Shown here one piece after another: positions 30,210-37,331 of a DNA stretch of 64,000 nucleotides (within the stretch, counting starts at the first letter, position 1; every line of letters begins with the position of its first letter). Both the position numbers and the translations under genes were made by a program. This DNA comes from Micromonospora sp. M71_S20 (GTDB taxonomy: Bacteria > Actinomycetota > Actinomycetes > Mycobacteriales > Micromonosporaceae). The notes under the pieces are model-generated. The model was not told the DNA's origin. It was given only the letters and a program-made list of their open reading frames with translations, and searched no databases. The stretch is from the NCBI RefSeq assembly GCF_003664255.1, contig NZ_RCCV01000001.1, forward strand, positions 1,240,001-1,304,000, in the 5' to 3' direction.

Positions 30210-31319
30210 CTACAGCGGGCCGAGCAGCAGCCGGTAGTGCTCGCCGAAGATCCGGTCGCCGCGCCCGCGCAGCAGCGGGTCGCGCAGCGCCGGCGGCACG
30301 TCCCGGGTCCGGTTGCGGTCCCGGGTCCGGTCCCGCACCCATCGCGTACGCGGGCGACGACGACTCTCGTACGCCGCCAGTGCCGCCTCGACGTCGCCGC
30401 CGGCCGCGTGGAGGGACTCGGCGAGCACCACGGCGTCCTCCAGCGCCATCGCCGCGCCCTGGGACAGCGTCGGCGCGGTGGCGTGCGCGGCGTCCCCGAC
30501 GAGCAGCACCCGCCCCCGGGACCAGCAGCCCAGCTCCACCTCCTCGGTGACCCCGACGTGCACCCGGTCCAGCGCCTCCAGCACGGCCGGCACCGGTCCG
30601 CCGTAGTCGCCGAAGAGCTCGCGCAGCCGGGCCGCCGGGTCGGCCGGGGCAGCGGTACCGGCCTCGTCGGCGTAGCAGTGCAGCCGCCCGGCGCCGATCG
30701 GCACGACCAGGAAGCCGGCGCGCTGGCCGAGCAGGGCGGTCCACTCGGTGACCGGGGGTCCGTCGCGCACCACCGCGCGGTAGACGACCTGGCCGGCGGG
30801 TCGGGGCGGGCCGCCGAGCGCGGCCAGGGCCCGGATCGAGGAGCGCGGCCCGTCGGCGCCGACGACGAGGTCGTACTCGGCGGCGGTGCCGTCGACGAAG
30901 GTGACGCCGACGGAGTGCGGCAGCAGGTCGACGCCGCGTACCTCGGTGCCGTGGCGGACGGCGCCGCCCGCGCCGGTGAGCAGCACCCGGTGCAGTTCCG
31001 TCCGGGGCAGCGCCCGGCACTCGCCGACCCCGGACCAGAGCGCGTCGAGGTCCACCTCGCAGAGCGGCGCCCCGGTCGCGTCGAGGAACCGCTGCCGGTG
31101 GATGACGTGCCCGAGCGGGCGTACCGGCCCGTGGAGGTCGAGCCGGCACAGCGCCCGGGCCGCGTTGCCGGGCAGGAAGAGACCAGTCTCGGCGTTCTCG
31201 CCCGGGGGCAGCCTCTCGGTGACGTCGGGGCGGTAGCCCGCCATCCGCAGCGCCCGGGCCACGGCCAGGCCGGCGATGCCCGCGCCGACGACGAGGATGC
31301 GCAGGGGAGAGCCACCCAT
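30210..31319 (-). CDS. FAD-dependent monooxygenase (salicylate hydroxylase-like, PHBH fold)
   Basis: A 369-residue class A flavin monooxygenase. The FAD-binding dinucleotide motif is LRILVVGAGIAGLAVARALRMAGY; the second FAD motif is RGRVLLVGDAAHATAPTLSQGAAMALEDAVVLA, and the DG motif is YDLVVGADGPRSSIRALA. Such enzymes use NAD(P)H and O2 to hydroxylate aromatic or similar substrates. The C-terminal tail contains an Arg-rich repeat (RTRWVRDRTRDRNRTRD). No pathway genes lie next to it, so the substrate is unknown. Confidence 0.88.
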   Translation of the reverse strand: MGGSPLRILVVGAGIAGLAVARALRMAGYRPDVTERLPPGENAETGLFLPGNAARALCRLDLHGPVRPLGHVIHRQRFLDATGAPLCEVDLDALWSGVGECRALPRTELHRVLLTGAGGAVRHGTEVRGVDLLPHSVGVTFVDGTAAEYDLVVGADGPRSSIRALAALGGPPRPAGQVVYRAVVRDGPPVTEWTALLGQRAGFLVVPIGAGRLHCYADEAGTAAPADPAARLRELFGDYGGPVPAVLEALDRVHVGVTEEVELGCWSRGRVLLVGDAAHATAPTLSQGAAMALEDAVVLAESLHAAGGDVEAALAAYESRRRPRTRWVRDRTRDRNRTRDVPPALRDPLLRGRGDRIFGEHYRLLLGPL

Positions 31320-31622
31320 GGTGGTGTACGCCTCCGGAGGGGTTCGGCACGCGTTGGAGGCAAGACACTACTCGGCGCAATCGGCACACACCAGAGTCAA
31401 TCGTCCCAGACGAAACATTCCTCGGCGGCCGTCGCCGCTGCTTCGGTGGATCACCTGCCCGCCGACCGGTCCGTGCGTGACAAACCTCACTTACCTCTCT
31501 AATACCCCAGCCCCGTTGCGCTGCGGTTTCAGAGATGTAAATGTGTCGAAGAAGCTGTGGGAGCGCTCCCGAGCCCCTGCCCGACTCCGTCCGGCGTTCC
31601 GCGCCGAAGCCGAAGGAGCATC
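31320..31622. other. Divergent intergenic region between monooxygenase and cellulase genes
   Basis: About 300 bases with both promoters. The cellulase side has GTGACA-17-TAATAC (31477-31505) and TTGCGC-16-TAAATG (31516-31543), either of which could be its promoter, and the CebR-type palindrome at 31558-31571. Confidence 0.5.
31558..31571 (+). promoter_or_regulatory. CebR-type operator of the cellulase gene
   Basis: TGGGAGCGCTCCCG differs by one base from the CebR consensus TGGGAGCGCTCCCA, the site where the LacI-type repressor CebR of actinobacteria blocks cellulose genes until cellobiose or cellotriose is present. It lies 51-65 bases before the cellulase ATG, just downstream of candidate promoters. 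No cebR gene is in the window. Confidence 0.82.
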
Positions 31623-32774
31623 ATGAAACGTCCACTCCGGGCCCTCGCGGCAGCCGCGCTGCTCGCCACCGGCTCGATCGTCGCCGTGGCCCTCGGCGGC
31701 ACCGCCAGCGCCGACACGCAGATCTGCGAGCAGTACGGCTCCACCACCATCCAGGGCCGCTACGTGGTGCAGAACAACCGCTGGGGCACCACCGCCCAGC
31801 AGTGCATCAACGTCACCGACAGCGGCTTCGAGATCACCACCCAGAACGGCAGCAACCCCACCAACGGCGCGCCGACCGCGTACCCGTCGGTCTTCCTCGG
31901 CTGCCACTACACCAACTGCTCCCCCGGCACCAACCTGCCGATCCAGGTCAGCCAGATCAGCAGCGCCACGAGCAACATCGCCTACCGGTACGTCAGCAAC
32001 GCCATCTACAACGCCTCGTACGACATCTGGCTGGACCCCTCGCCGAAGCGCGACGGGGTGAACCAGATGGAGATCATGATCTGGCTCAACCGGCAGGGGC
32101 CGATCCAGCCCATCGGCTCGCCGGTCGGCACCGCCACCATCGACGGGCGCAGCTGGGAGGTGTGGCGGGGCAGCAACGGCTCGAACAACGTCATCTCGTA
32201 CCTGGCGCCGTCGGCGATCAGCAGCGCGAACCTGAACCTGCTGGCGTTCATCAACGACACGCGCAACCGGGGCGCGATCACCAACTCCTGGTACCTGACC
32301 AGCATCCAGGCCGGCTTCGAGCCGTGGCAGGGCGGCGCCGGGCTGGCCGTGACCTCGTTCAGCGCCGCCGTCAACGGTGGCGGCAACCCGACCACCCCGC
32401 CGCCCACCACCCCGCCGCCGACGACTCCCCCGCCGACCACCCCGCCGCCGGGCGGCTCGGGCTGCGCGGTGAAGTACACGCCGAACTCCTGGAGCAACGG
32501 CTTCACCGCCGACGTGCAGATCACCAACACCGGGTCGAGTACGGTCAACGGCTGGACGCTGGCCTACGACCTGCCCGCCGGGCAGCAGGTGACCAGCGCG
32601 TGGAACGCCACGGTCAGCCAGAGCGGGTCGGCGGTGACCGCACGGAACATCAGCTGGAACGGCTCGCTCGCCCCGGGCGGCACAGCCAGCTTCGGCTACC
32701 AGGGCACGCTGAGCGGCGCGTACTCGTCGCCGACGAGCTTCGCCCTCAACGGAGTGGCCTGTACGCGCTCCTGA
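31623..32774 (+). CDS. Secreted endoglucanase, GH12 with CBM2
   Basis: A 383-residue secreted cellulase. Signal peptide 1-30 ends ASA-D. The GH12 domain (about 31-250) has the beta-jelly-roll pattern and both catalytic glutamates: E150 in NQMEIMIWL (nucleophile) and E233 in GFEPWQG (acid/base). A linker of four PTTPP units (about 255-277) leads to a C-terminal CBM2 cellulose-binding module with bracketing cysteines (GCAVKYTPNSWSNGFTADVQI to GVACTRS) and surface tryptophans. It would cut internal beta-1,4-glucan bonds outside the cell. The ATG has AAGGAG five bases upstream. Expression is likely under CebR control through the palindrome upstream. Confidence 0.95.
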   Translation: MKRPLRALAAAALLATGSIVAVALGGTASADTQICEQYGSTTIQGRYVVQNNRWGTTAQQCINVTDSGFEITTQNGSNPTNGAPTAYPSVFLGCHYTNCSPGTNLPIQVSQISSATSNIAYRYVSNAIYNASYDIWLDPSPKRDGVNQMEIMIWLNRQGPIQPIGSPVGTATIDGRSWEVWRGSNGSNNVISYLAPSAISSANLNLLAFINDTRNRGAITNSWYLTSIQAGFEPWQGGAGLAVTSFSAAVNGGGNPTTPPPTTPPPTTPPPTTPPPGGSGCAVKYTPNSWSNGFTADVQITNTGSSTVNGWTLAYDLPAGQQVTSAWNATVSQSGSAVTARNISWNGSLAPGGTASFGYQGTLSGAYSSPTSFALNGVACTRS

Positions 32775-32784
32775 AACGCCGGAC

Positions 32785-32827
32785 GCGACGTCCGCCGGGC
32801 CACCCCGGTGCCCGGCGGACGTCGCGC
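32785..32827. terminator. Strong bidirectional hairpin between cellulase and amidase genes
   Basis: A perfect 17-bp stem (32785-32801 with 32811-32827) around a 9-base loop lies between two convergent genes. Confidence 0.85.
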
Positions 32828-32845
32828 GTGAGAGGGCCGGCCGGG

Positions 32846-33808
32846 TCAGATCCGGGTGAGCCGGACGGCGTCGGCGATGACCAGGCCGGGGGCCGAGCTC
32901 CACCGGCTGACCGCGACCCGGTTGGCGTCCCCGGCCGGCAACGTGAAGGTGCCGAGGGTGCGCCACTGTCCACCGGTGATCCGCTGGTCGACGATGATCG
33001 TCCGGTTTCCGGTGGTGGTGGACACGATGTACGGCGTGGCGGAGTTGTAGCCGCTGACGGCCGGCCACCACGCGTCGACCCGGTAGTTCGCGGTCGCCGG
33101 GACGTTGAACTTGTACCAGGCGGCGTCGCTGGCGGCGACCGGGTCCGCGAAGCGGTAGTCGGTCCCGTAGCGCTGGGCCGAGTACGACGAGGTGCCCCAG
33201 TTGGCGCTGGCGGTGAAGCGTCCGGCGGTGGAGTTGTCCACCACGGCACTCCAGGTGCTGCCGCCCGCCATCTTCGCGGCCACGTCCGCGCGCATCGAGT
33301 TCAGGTCGATGAAGGACGGGTCGATCTTGCCCGTGGTGCTCGTCTCGCGGTGGCCCCGGGCGTAGCTGGCGTCCTTGCCCAGCCGCTTGAGCACGGCGGC
33401 CGTGGCGGCGACCGACGCGTTGTACTGCGCCGCCGTCATCTCCTGGTTCACGCCGTTGTAGTCGATCTCCCAGCCGATCATCAGCGTGTTGCCGTCGCCG
33501 GCGGGGATCGGCCCGCTGCCCCGGCTGACGCCCGCGTGGTTGCAGCGCCCGGCGGAGATGACGTGGAAGACGCCGTGGTAGTCGACCAGGGCCTGGCAGA
33601 GCGGGCCGGGCAGGTCGGACCGGCCGTTGATGCAGATGTTCAGAGCGGGGTGCGGGTTGCTGGCGCTGGAGGTGGCGGCGGTGTGGTGCCAGAGCACACC
33701 GATCGGGTCGAACGAGCCGGGACGCATCCGGTTGACCCAGTCGCCGTGGGTGACGACCTGGACGCCCGCCCCCCGCAGGACGTCCACCAGCCAGGGAATG
33801 GTGGCCAT
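32846..33808 (-). CDS. N-acetylmuramoyl-L-alanine amidase domain with golvesin-like C-terminal domain, lacking its own signal peptide
   Basis: A 320-residue product. Residues about 30-175 form an Amidase_2/PGRP-type zinc amidase: VLWHHTAAT (H41/H42), an internal RCNHAGVSRG and IGWEIDYNG, and RGHRETSTTGKIDPSF with H153. These cleave the muramoyl-alanine bond of peptidoglycan. Residues about 185-320 resemble the golvesin C-terminal/xanthan-lyase carbohydrate-binding module (TAGRFTASANWGTSSYSAQRYG, VDAWWPAVSGYN, GNRTIIVDQRI). The ATG overlaps by one base the stop of a short upstream frame coding a twin-arginine-like signal peptide. A secreted enzyme without a signal is odd: either the two frames are coupled or a one-base deletion split one gene. 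Confidence 0.85.
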   Translation of the reverse strand: MATIPWLVDVLRGAGVQVVTHGDWVNRMRPGSFDPIGVLWHHTAATSSASNPHPALNICINGRSDLPGPLCQALVDYHGVFHVISAGRCNHAGVSRGSGPIPAGDGNTLMIGWEIDYNGVNQEMTAAQYNASVAATAAVLKRLGKDASYARGHRETSTTGKIDPSFIDLNSMRADVAAKMAGGSTWSAVVDNSTAGRFTASANWGTSSYSAQRYGTDYRFADPVAASDAAWYKFNVPATANYRVDAWWPAVSGYNSATPYIVSTTTGNRTIIVDQRITGGQWRTLGTFTLPAGDANRVAVSRWSSAPGLVIADAVRLTRI

Positions 33809-33972
33809 CAGGACTCCCCGAGCAGGTCGGCGAGGCACTCGGCCTTCGGCGCGGCGAGCGGCGCGGCGCTCGCCGTGGCGGGCTTGGCGGCTACGGCCAC
33901 CGCGGTGGCCACCAGGGCCGACATGCCCAGCACCCCGCGTCGGGGGAGGCGGGCGGGTCGTGACGCGTTCAT
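33808..33972 (-). CDS. Short frame encoding a signal peptide, directly before the amidase (possible frameshifted 5' end)
   Basis: This 54-residue frame starts at an ATG with AAGGAG four bases upstream. It reads MNASRPARLPRRGVLGMSALV, then a hydrophobic stretch, then TASAAPLAAPKAECLADLLGES and stop. That is a Tat-like signal peptide (RR followed by a hydrophobic core and ASA cleavage site) plus about 17 mature residues. The stop shares one base with the amidase ATG (TGATG). The codon bias is good up to the stop. A single added base near 33808-33815 would join the frames into one secreted amidase, so a frameshift mutation or sequencing error is a serious possibility. Confidence 0.7.
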   Translation of the reverse strand: MNASRPARLPRRGVLGMSALVATAVAVAAKPATASAAPLAAPKAECLADLLGES

Positions 33973-34105
33973 GGCGCTCCTTCAGACAAGGGCGGAGGGG
34001 TTCCGACTCATCGATGAACTGGTGACGCGCACGGTATATCGTCACGAGCATCTATGTCGATACCCTTCATCGCCCCTATTCAGGCTGAAGGAATTTGGCA
34101 ACGAC

Positions 34106-34136
34106 GGACCCCGGACCGGGGCTCGGTCCGGGGTCC
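34106..34136. terminator. Hairpin terminator of the aldo/keto reductase gene
   Basis: GGACCCCGGACCG pairs perfectly with CGGTCCGGGGTCC (13 bp) around a 5-base loop, 13 bases past the reductase stop on the minus strand. Confidence 0.75.
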
Positions 34137-34148
34137 TTGAAGGGTCTG

Positions 34149-34937
34149 TCAGGGGTTGCCGAGGGCGTCGATGTCGCGCATCTCCTCGGCGGTCAGCGAG
34201 AAGCGGAAGATGTCGGCGTTGACGCGGATCCGCTCCGGGGTCACCGACTTGGGGATGACCACGATCTCGTGGTCGACATGCCAGCGGAGCACCACCTGGG
34301 CCGGGGAGACGTCGTGCGCGGCGGCGATGCGGGTCAGCACGGGATTTGCCAGGTCGCTGGTCTTGAACGGGCTGTAACCCTCCAGCACCACTCCCCGGTC
34401 CCGGTGCTCCCTGTGCCGCTGCCGGTCGTACAACGAAGGGCTCCACCGGATCTGGTTGACGGCCGGGTTCTCCTCGGTCGCCTGGATCAGCTCGTCGATC
34501 TGGCCGGTGCTGTAGTTGCTCACCCCCACCGCGCGCGCGAGCCCCTCGTCCCGGGCGGCGAGCATCTCGCGCCAGACGGGGATGTTGTCCCCGGGGTTCG
34601 TTGGCGGCCAGTGGATCAGCCACAGGTCGACGTGGCCGGTGCCGAGCGCGGTCAGGCTGGCCTCGATGGTCTCCCGCTCCCGCCCGACCCGGTCCGGCGG
34701 CAGCTTGGTGGTGACGAAGACGTCCTCGCGGCGCAGCCCGCTCTCCCGGACCGCCCGGCCGACCTCCTCCTCGTTGCCGTACATCGTGGCGGTGTCGACG
34801 TGCCGGTAGCCGGCGTCGAGCGCGGCGAGCACCGCGTCGTATCCGGCCTGGCCGGTGGCCTGCCAGGTGCCGAAGCCGAGCAGGGGCATCCGGACCTCGC
34901 CGGGGAGCGTAACGGTGGGCTGCTCGTCATGGTCCAT
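34149..34937 (-). CDS. Aldo/keto reductase (2,5-diketo-D-gluconate reductase type)
   Basis: A 262-residue TIM-barrel NADPH-dependent oxidoreductase. The catalytic tetrad is visible as Asp and Tyr in GYRHVDTATMYGNEEEVG, Lys in VFVTTKLPPD and His in VDLWLIHWPP. VGVSNYSTGQIDELI and the C-terminal cofactor segment VVIPKSVTPERIRVNADIFRF complete the AKR5-like pattern. It reduces aldehydes or ketones; the physiological substrate is unknown. It is divergent from the LigD-like gene. Confidence 0.92.
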   Translation of the reverse strand: MDHDEQPTVTLPGEVRMPLLGFGTWQATGQAGYDAVLAALDAGYRHVDTATMYGNEEEVGRAVRESGLRREDVFVTTKLPPDRVGRERETIEASLTALGTGHVDLWLIHWPPTNPGDNIPVWREMLAARDEGLARAVGVSNYSTGQIDELIQATEENPAVNQIRWSPSLYDRQRHREHRDRGVVLEGYSPFKTSDLANPVLTRIAAAHDVSPAQVVLRWHVDHEIVVIPKSVTPERIRVNADIFRFSLTAEEMRDIDALGNP

Positions 34938-35032
34938 GCCACGGGTCTTACCCCTGCTGACCTACCCCATGCCCGCCGAACCGGACACGCGGGCGGCCGG
35001 CGGGCCGGCGCGGATTGCCGGAGAATGCGGAT

Positions 35033-36094
35033 GTGGCTGACCCGCTGGAGGAGTATCGGCGCAGACGGGACGCGGCGCGCACCCCCGAGCCGGTGCCGAA
35101 GCGTCCCCCGGGGAGGAAGCGGCCCGCCGACGGCACGGCCCGGTTCGTCATCCAGCAGCACCACGCCCGCAGCCTGCACTGGGACCTGCGCCTGGAGCAC
35201 GAGGGGGTGCTGGCCTCCTGGGCGGTGCCGCGCGGGCTGCCCCGCGACACCGGTCGCAACCACCTCGCCGTGCACACCGAGGACCACCCGATGGAATACC
35301 TCGACTTCCACGGCGAGATCCCGGCCGGCGAGTACGGCGGCGGGCGGATGACCGTCCACGACCGGGGCACCTACCGGTGCGAGAAGTGGCGCGACGACGA
35401 GGTGGTCGTGGTGCTCGACGGCGAGCGCACCTCGGGGCGGTACGTCCTCTTCGCCACCGGCGGCAGGAGCGGGCGGGACTGGATGGTCCGGCGCACCGAC
35501 CCGCCTCCGGAGGGCTGGACGAGCATGCCGGAGCTGGTCCGCCCGATGCACCCCACCCGCGCGGCGAAGCTGCCCGGGGACGAGGCTCAGTGGGGCTACG
35601 AGCTGCGCTGGGACGGGGTGCGCGCGGTCGCGTACGTCTCGGGTGGTCGGCTGCGGCTGCTCGCGGAGGACGACGAGGACGTCTCCGGGACGTACCCCTG
35701 GCTGCGGGAGCTGGCCGAGGAGCTGGCGCCCACGGAGGCCGTGCTGGACGGCGTCCTGGTCCGCATCGACCGCGCCGGCCGGGTCCGCCCGGCGCGCGGC
35801 GGACGCCGGACCCCCGACGCCCAGTACCTGATCTTCGATCTGCTCTGGATGGAGGGCGTGACCAGCCTCGACCTGCCGTACGCGCAGCGCCGGGAGCTGC
35901 TCGACGGTCTGGCGCTCGCCGGCCCGCACTGGCAGACTCCGCCGTGGTTCCCCGGTGCCGGCCGGGAGGCGCTGCGGACCGGCCGGGAGCAGGGGCTGCC
36001 CGGAGTGGTGGCGAAGCGCCTGGACTCGGTCTACGAGCCGGGCGGGCGCAGCCGGCGCTGGCTGAGCATCGACGCCGGCCGAGACACGAGCTGA
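35033..36094 (+). CDS. LigD-like 3'-phosphoesterase domain fused to an inactive ATP-dependent ligase domain
   Basis: A 353-residue protein. Residues about 35-155 are the LigD phosphoesterase (PE) domain with intact metal/active-site residues: FVIQQHHARSLHWDLRLEHEGVLASWAVPRGLP and HTEDHPMEYLDFHGEIPAGEYGGG. Residues about 165-345 look like the adenylation domain of LigD, but the catalytic lysine is arginine (YELRWDGVRA, R182), LDGE is LDGV, and the last motif lysine is missing (RRWLSID). The ligase half is therefore probably dead, while the PE half may still trim 3'-phosphates or ribonucleotides at breaks. I chose the GTG with GGAG nine bases upstream over a TTG six codons earlier. No ku gene is adjacent. 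Confidence 0.85.
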   Translation: MADPLEEYRRRRDAARTPEPVPKRPPGRKRPADGTARFVIQQHHARSLHWDLRLEHEGVLASWAVPRGLPRDTGRNHLAVHTEDHPMEYLDFHGEIPAGEYGGGRMTVHDRGTYRCEKWRDDEVVVVLDGERTSGRYVLFATGGRSGRDWMVRRTDPPPEGWTSMPELVRPMHPTRAAKLPGDEAQWGYELRWDGVRAVAYVSGGRLRLLAEDDEDVSGTYPWLRELAEELAPTEAVLDGVLVRIDRAGRVRPARGGRRTPDAQYLIFDLLWMEGVTSLDLPYAQRRELLDGLALAGPHWQTPPWFPGAGREALRTGREQGLPGVVAKRLDSVYEPGGRSRRWLSIDAGRDTS

Positions 36095-36110
36095 GACGGC
36101 GAGGAGCATC

Positions 36111-37304
36111 GTGTACCTGACGCACCTTGAGTGCCCGCGCTGCGGGCGGGAGCACGACGCCGGCAAGCTGGCCAACCTCTGCGACTGCGGATCCCCGCTG
36201 CTGGCCCGCTACGACCTGGCGGCGGTGGCGAAGGTGCTCACCCCGGAACGGTTCCCCCTGCGCCCGGCCGACCTGTGGCGCTACCGCGAGCTGCTGCCGG
36301 TGGCCGACCCCCGGCACGAGACCACGCTGGGCGAGGGCTGGACGCCGCTGCTGCGCACCCCGACCTACGGCGCGGAGATCGGCATCGCGGACCTGATGGT
36401 CAAGGACGAGGGGTTGACCCCCACCGGCTCGTTCAAGGCGCGCGGCGCGGCGGTGGGCGTCAGCCGGGCCCGCGAGCTGGGCGTGACGCGCATCGCCATG
36501 CCCACCAACGGCAACGCGGGCGCGGCCTGGGCCACCTACGCCGCGCGGGCCGGGCTGGGCGCGACAATCGTCATGCCGCTGGACGCGCCGGCCATCTGCC
36601 GGCGCGAGTGCGTGGCCGCCGGGGCCGACCTGCGCCTGGTCGACGGGCTGATCAGCGACGCCGGGCGGCACGTCGCGGGGCTGGTCGCCGGCTCTGGCGG
36701 CGCGATCTTCGACGCCGGCACGCTGCGCGAGCCGTACCGGCTCGAGGGCAAGAAGACGATGGGGTACGAGATCGTCGAGCAGCTCGGCTGGCAGGTGCCG
36801 GACGTGATCATCTATCCCACCGGCGGCGGGGTCGGCCTGATCGGCATCCACAAGGCGCTGCACGAGCTGCGCGAGCTGGGCTGGATCGAGGACAAGCTGC
36901 CCCGCCTGGTCGCGGTGCAGTCGACGGGCTGCGCGCCGATCGTCCGCGCCTTCGCCGCCGGAGAGCAGCGGGCGCGGCCCTGGGCCGACGCGCACACCGT
37001 GGCGTTCGGCATCACCGTGCCGGCCCCGCTCGGCGACGAGCTGATCCTCGACGCGCTGCGCGCCAGCGCCGGCACCGCGATCGCCGTCGACGACGCCGAG
37101 ATCCTGGCCGACCTGCGGGACTTCGCCGCCCGCGAGGGGCTGCTGCTCTGCCCGGAGGGGGCCGCCTGCCTGACCGCCGCCCGGCACCTGCGCGCCGGCG
37201 GCTGGATCCGGGCCGGCGAACGCGTGGTGGTGCTCAACACCGGCGCCGGCGTGAAGTACCCGGAGACGGTGGACGTCACCGACGTGCCGGTGCTGCCCGC
37301 CTGA
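36111..37304 (+). CDS. thrC: Threonine synthase
   Basis: A 397-residue PLP enzyme converting O-phosphohomoserine to threonine. An N-terminal zinc-ribbon-like CPRCG/CDCG pair is followed by the PLP lysine in TPTGSFKARGAAVGV, the phosphate-binding region PTNGNAGAAWATYAARAG and YPTGGGVGLIGIHKAL. It ends VVLNTGAGVKYPETV, typical of the short actinobacterial/archaeal class. The GTG has GAGGAG four bases upstream and starts 16 bases after the LigD-like gene. It is separate from any hom-thrB genes, so it may be a second, paralogous synthase; close relatives have other PLP activities. Confidence 0.85.
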   Translation: MYLTHLECPRCGREHDAGKLANLCDCGSPLLARYDLAAVAKVLTPERFPLRPADLWRYRELLPVADPRHETTLGEGWTPLLRTPTYGAEIGIADLMVKDEGLTPTGSFKARGAAVGVSRARELGVTRIAMPTNGNAGAAWATYAARAGLGATIVMPLDAPAICRRECVAAGADLRLVDGLISDAGRHVAGLVAGSGGAIFDAGTLREPYRLEGKKTMGYEIVEQLGWQVPDVIIYPTGGGVGLIGIHKALHELRELGWIEDKLPRLVAVQSTGCAPIVRAFAAGEQRARPWADAHTVAFGITVPAPLGDELILDALRASAGTAIAVDDAEILADLRDFAAREGLLLCPEGAACLTAARHLRAGGWIRAGERVVVLNTGAGVKYPETVDVTDVPVLPA

Positions 37305-37331
37305 CCCGACAGCCCCTCCCCCGCGCCGCCG

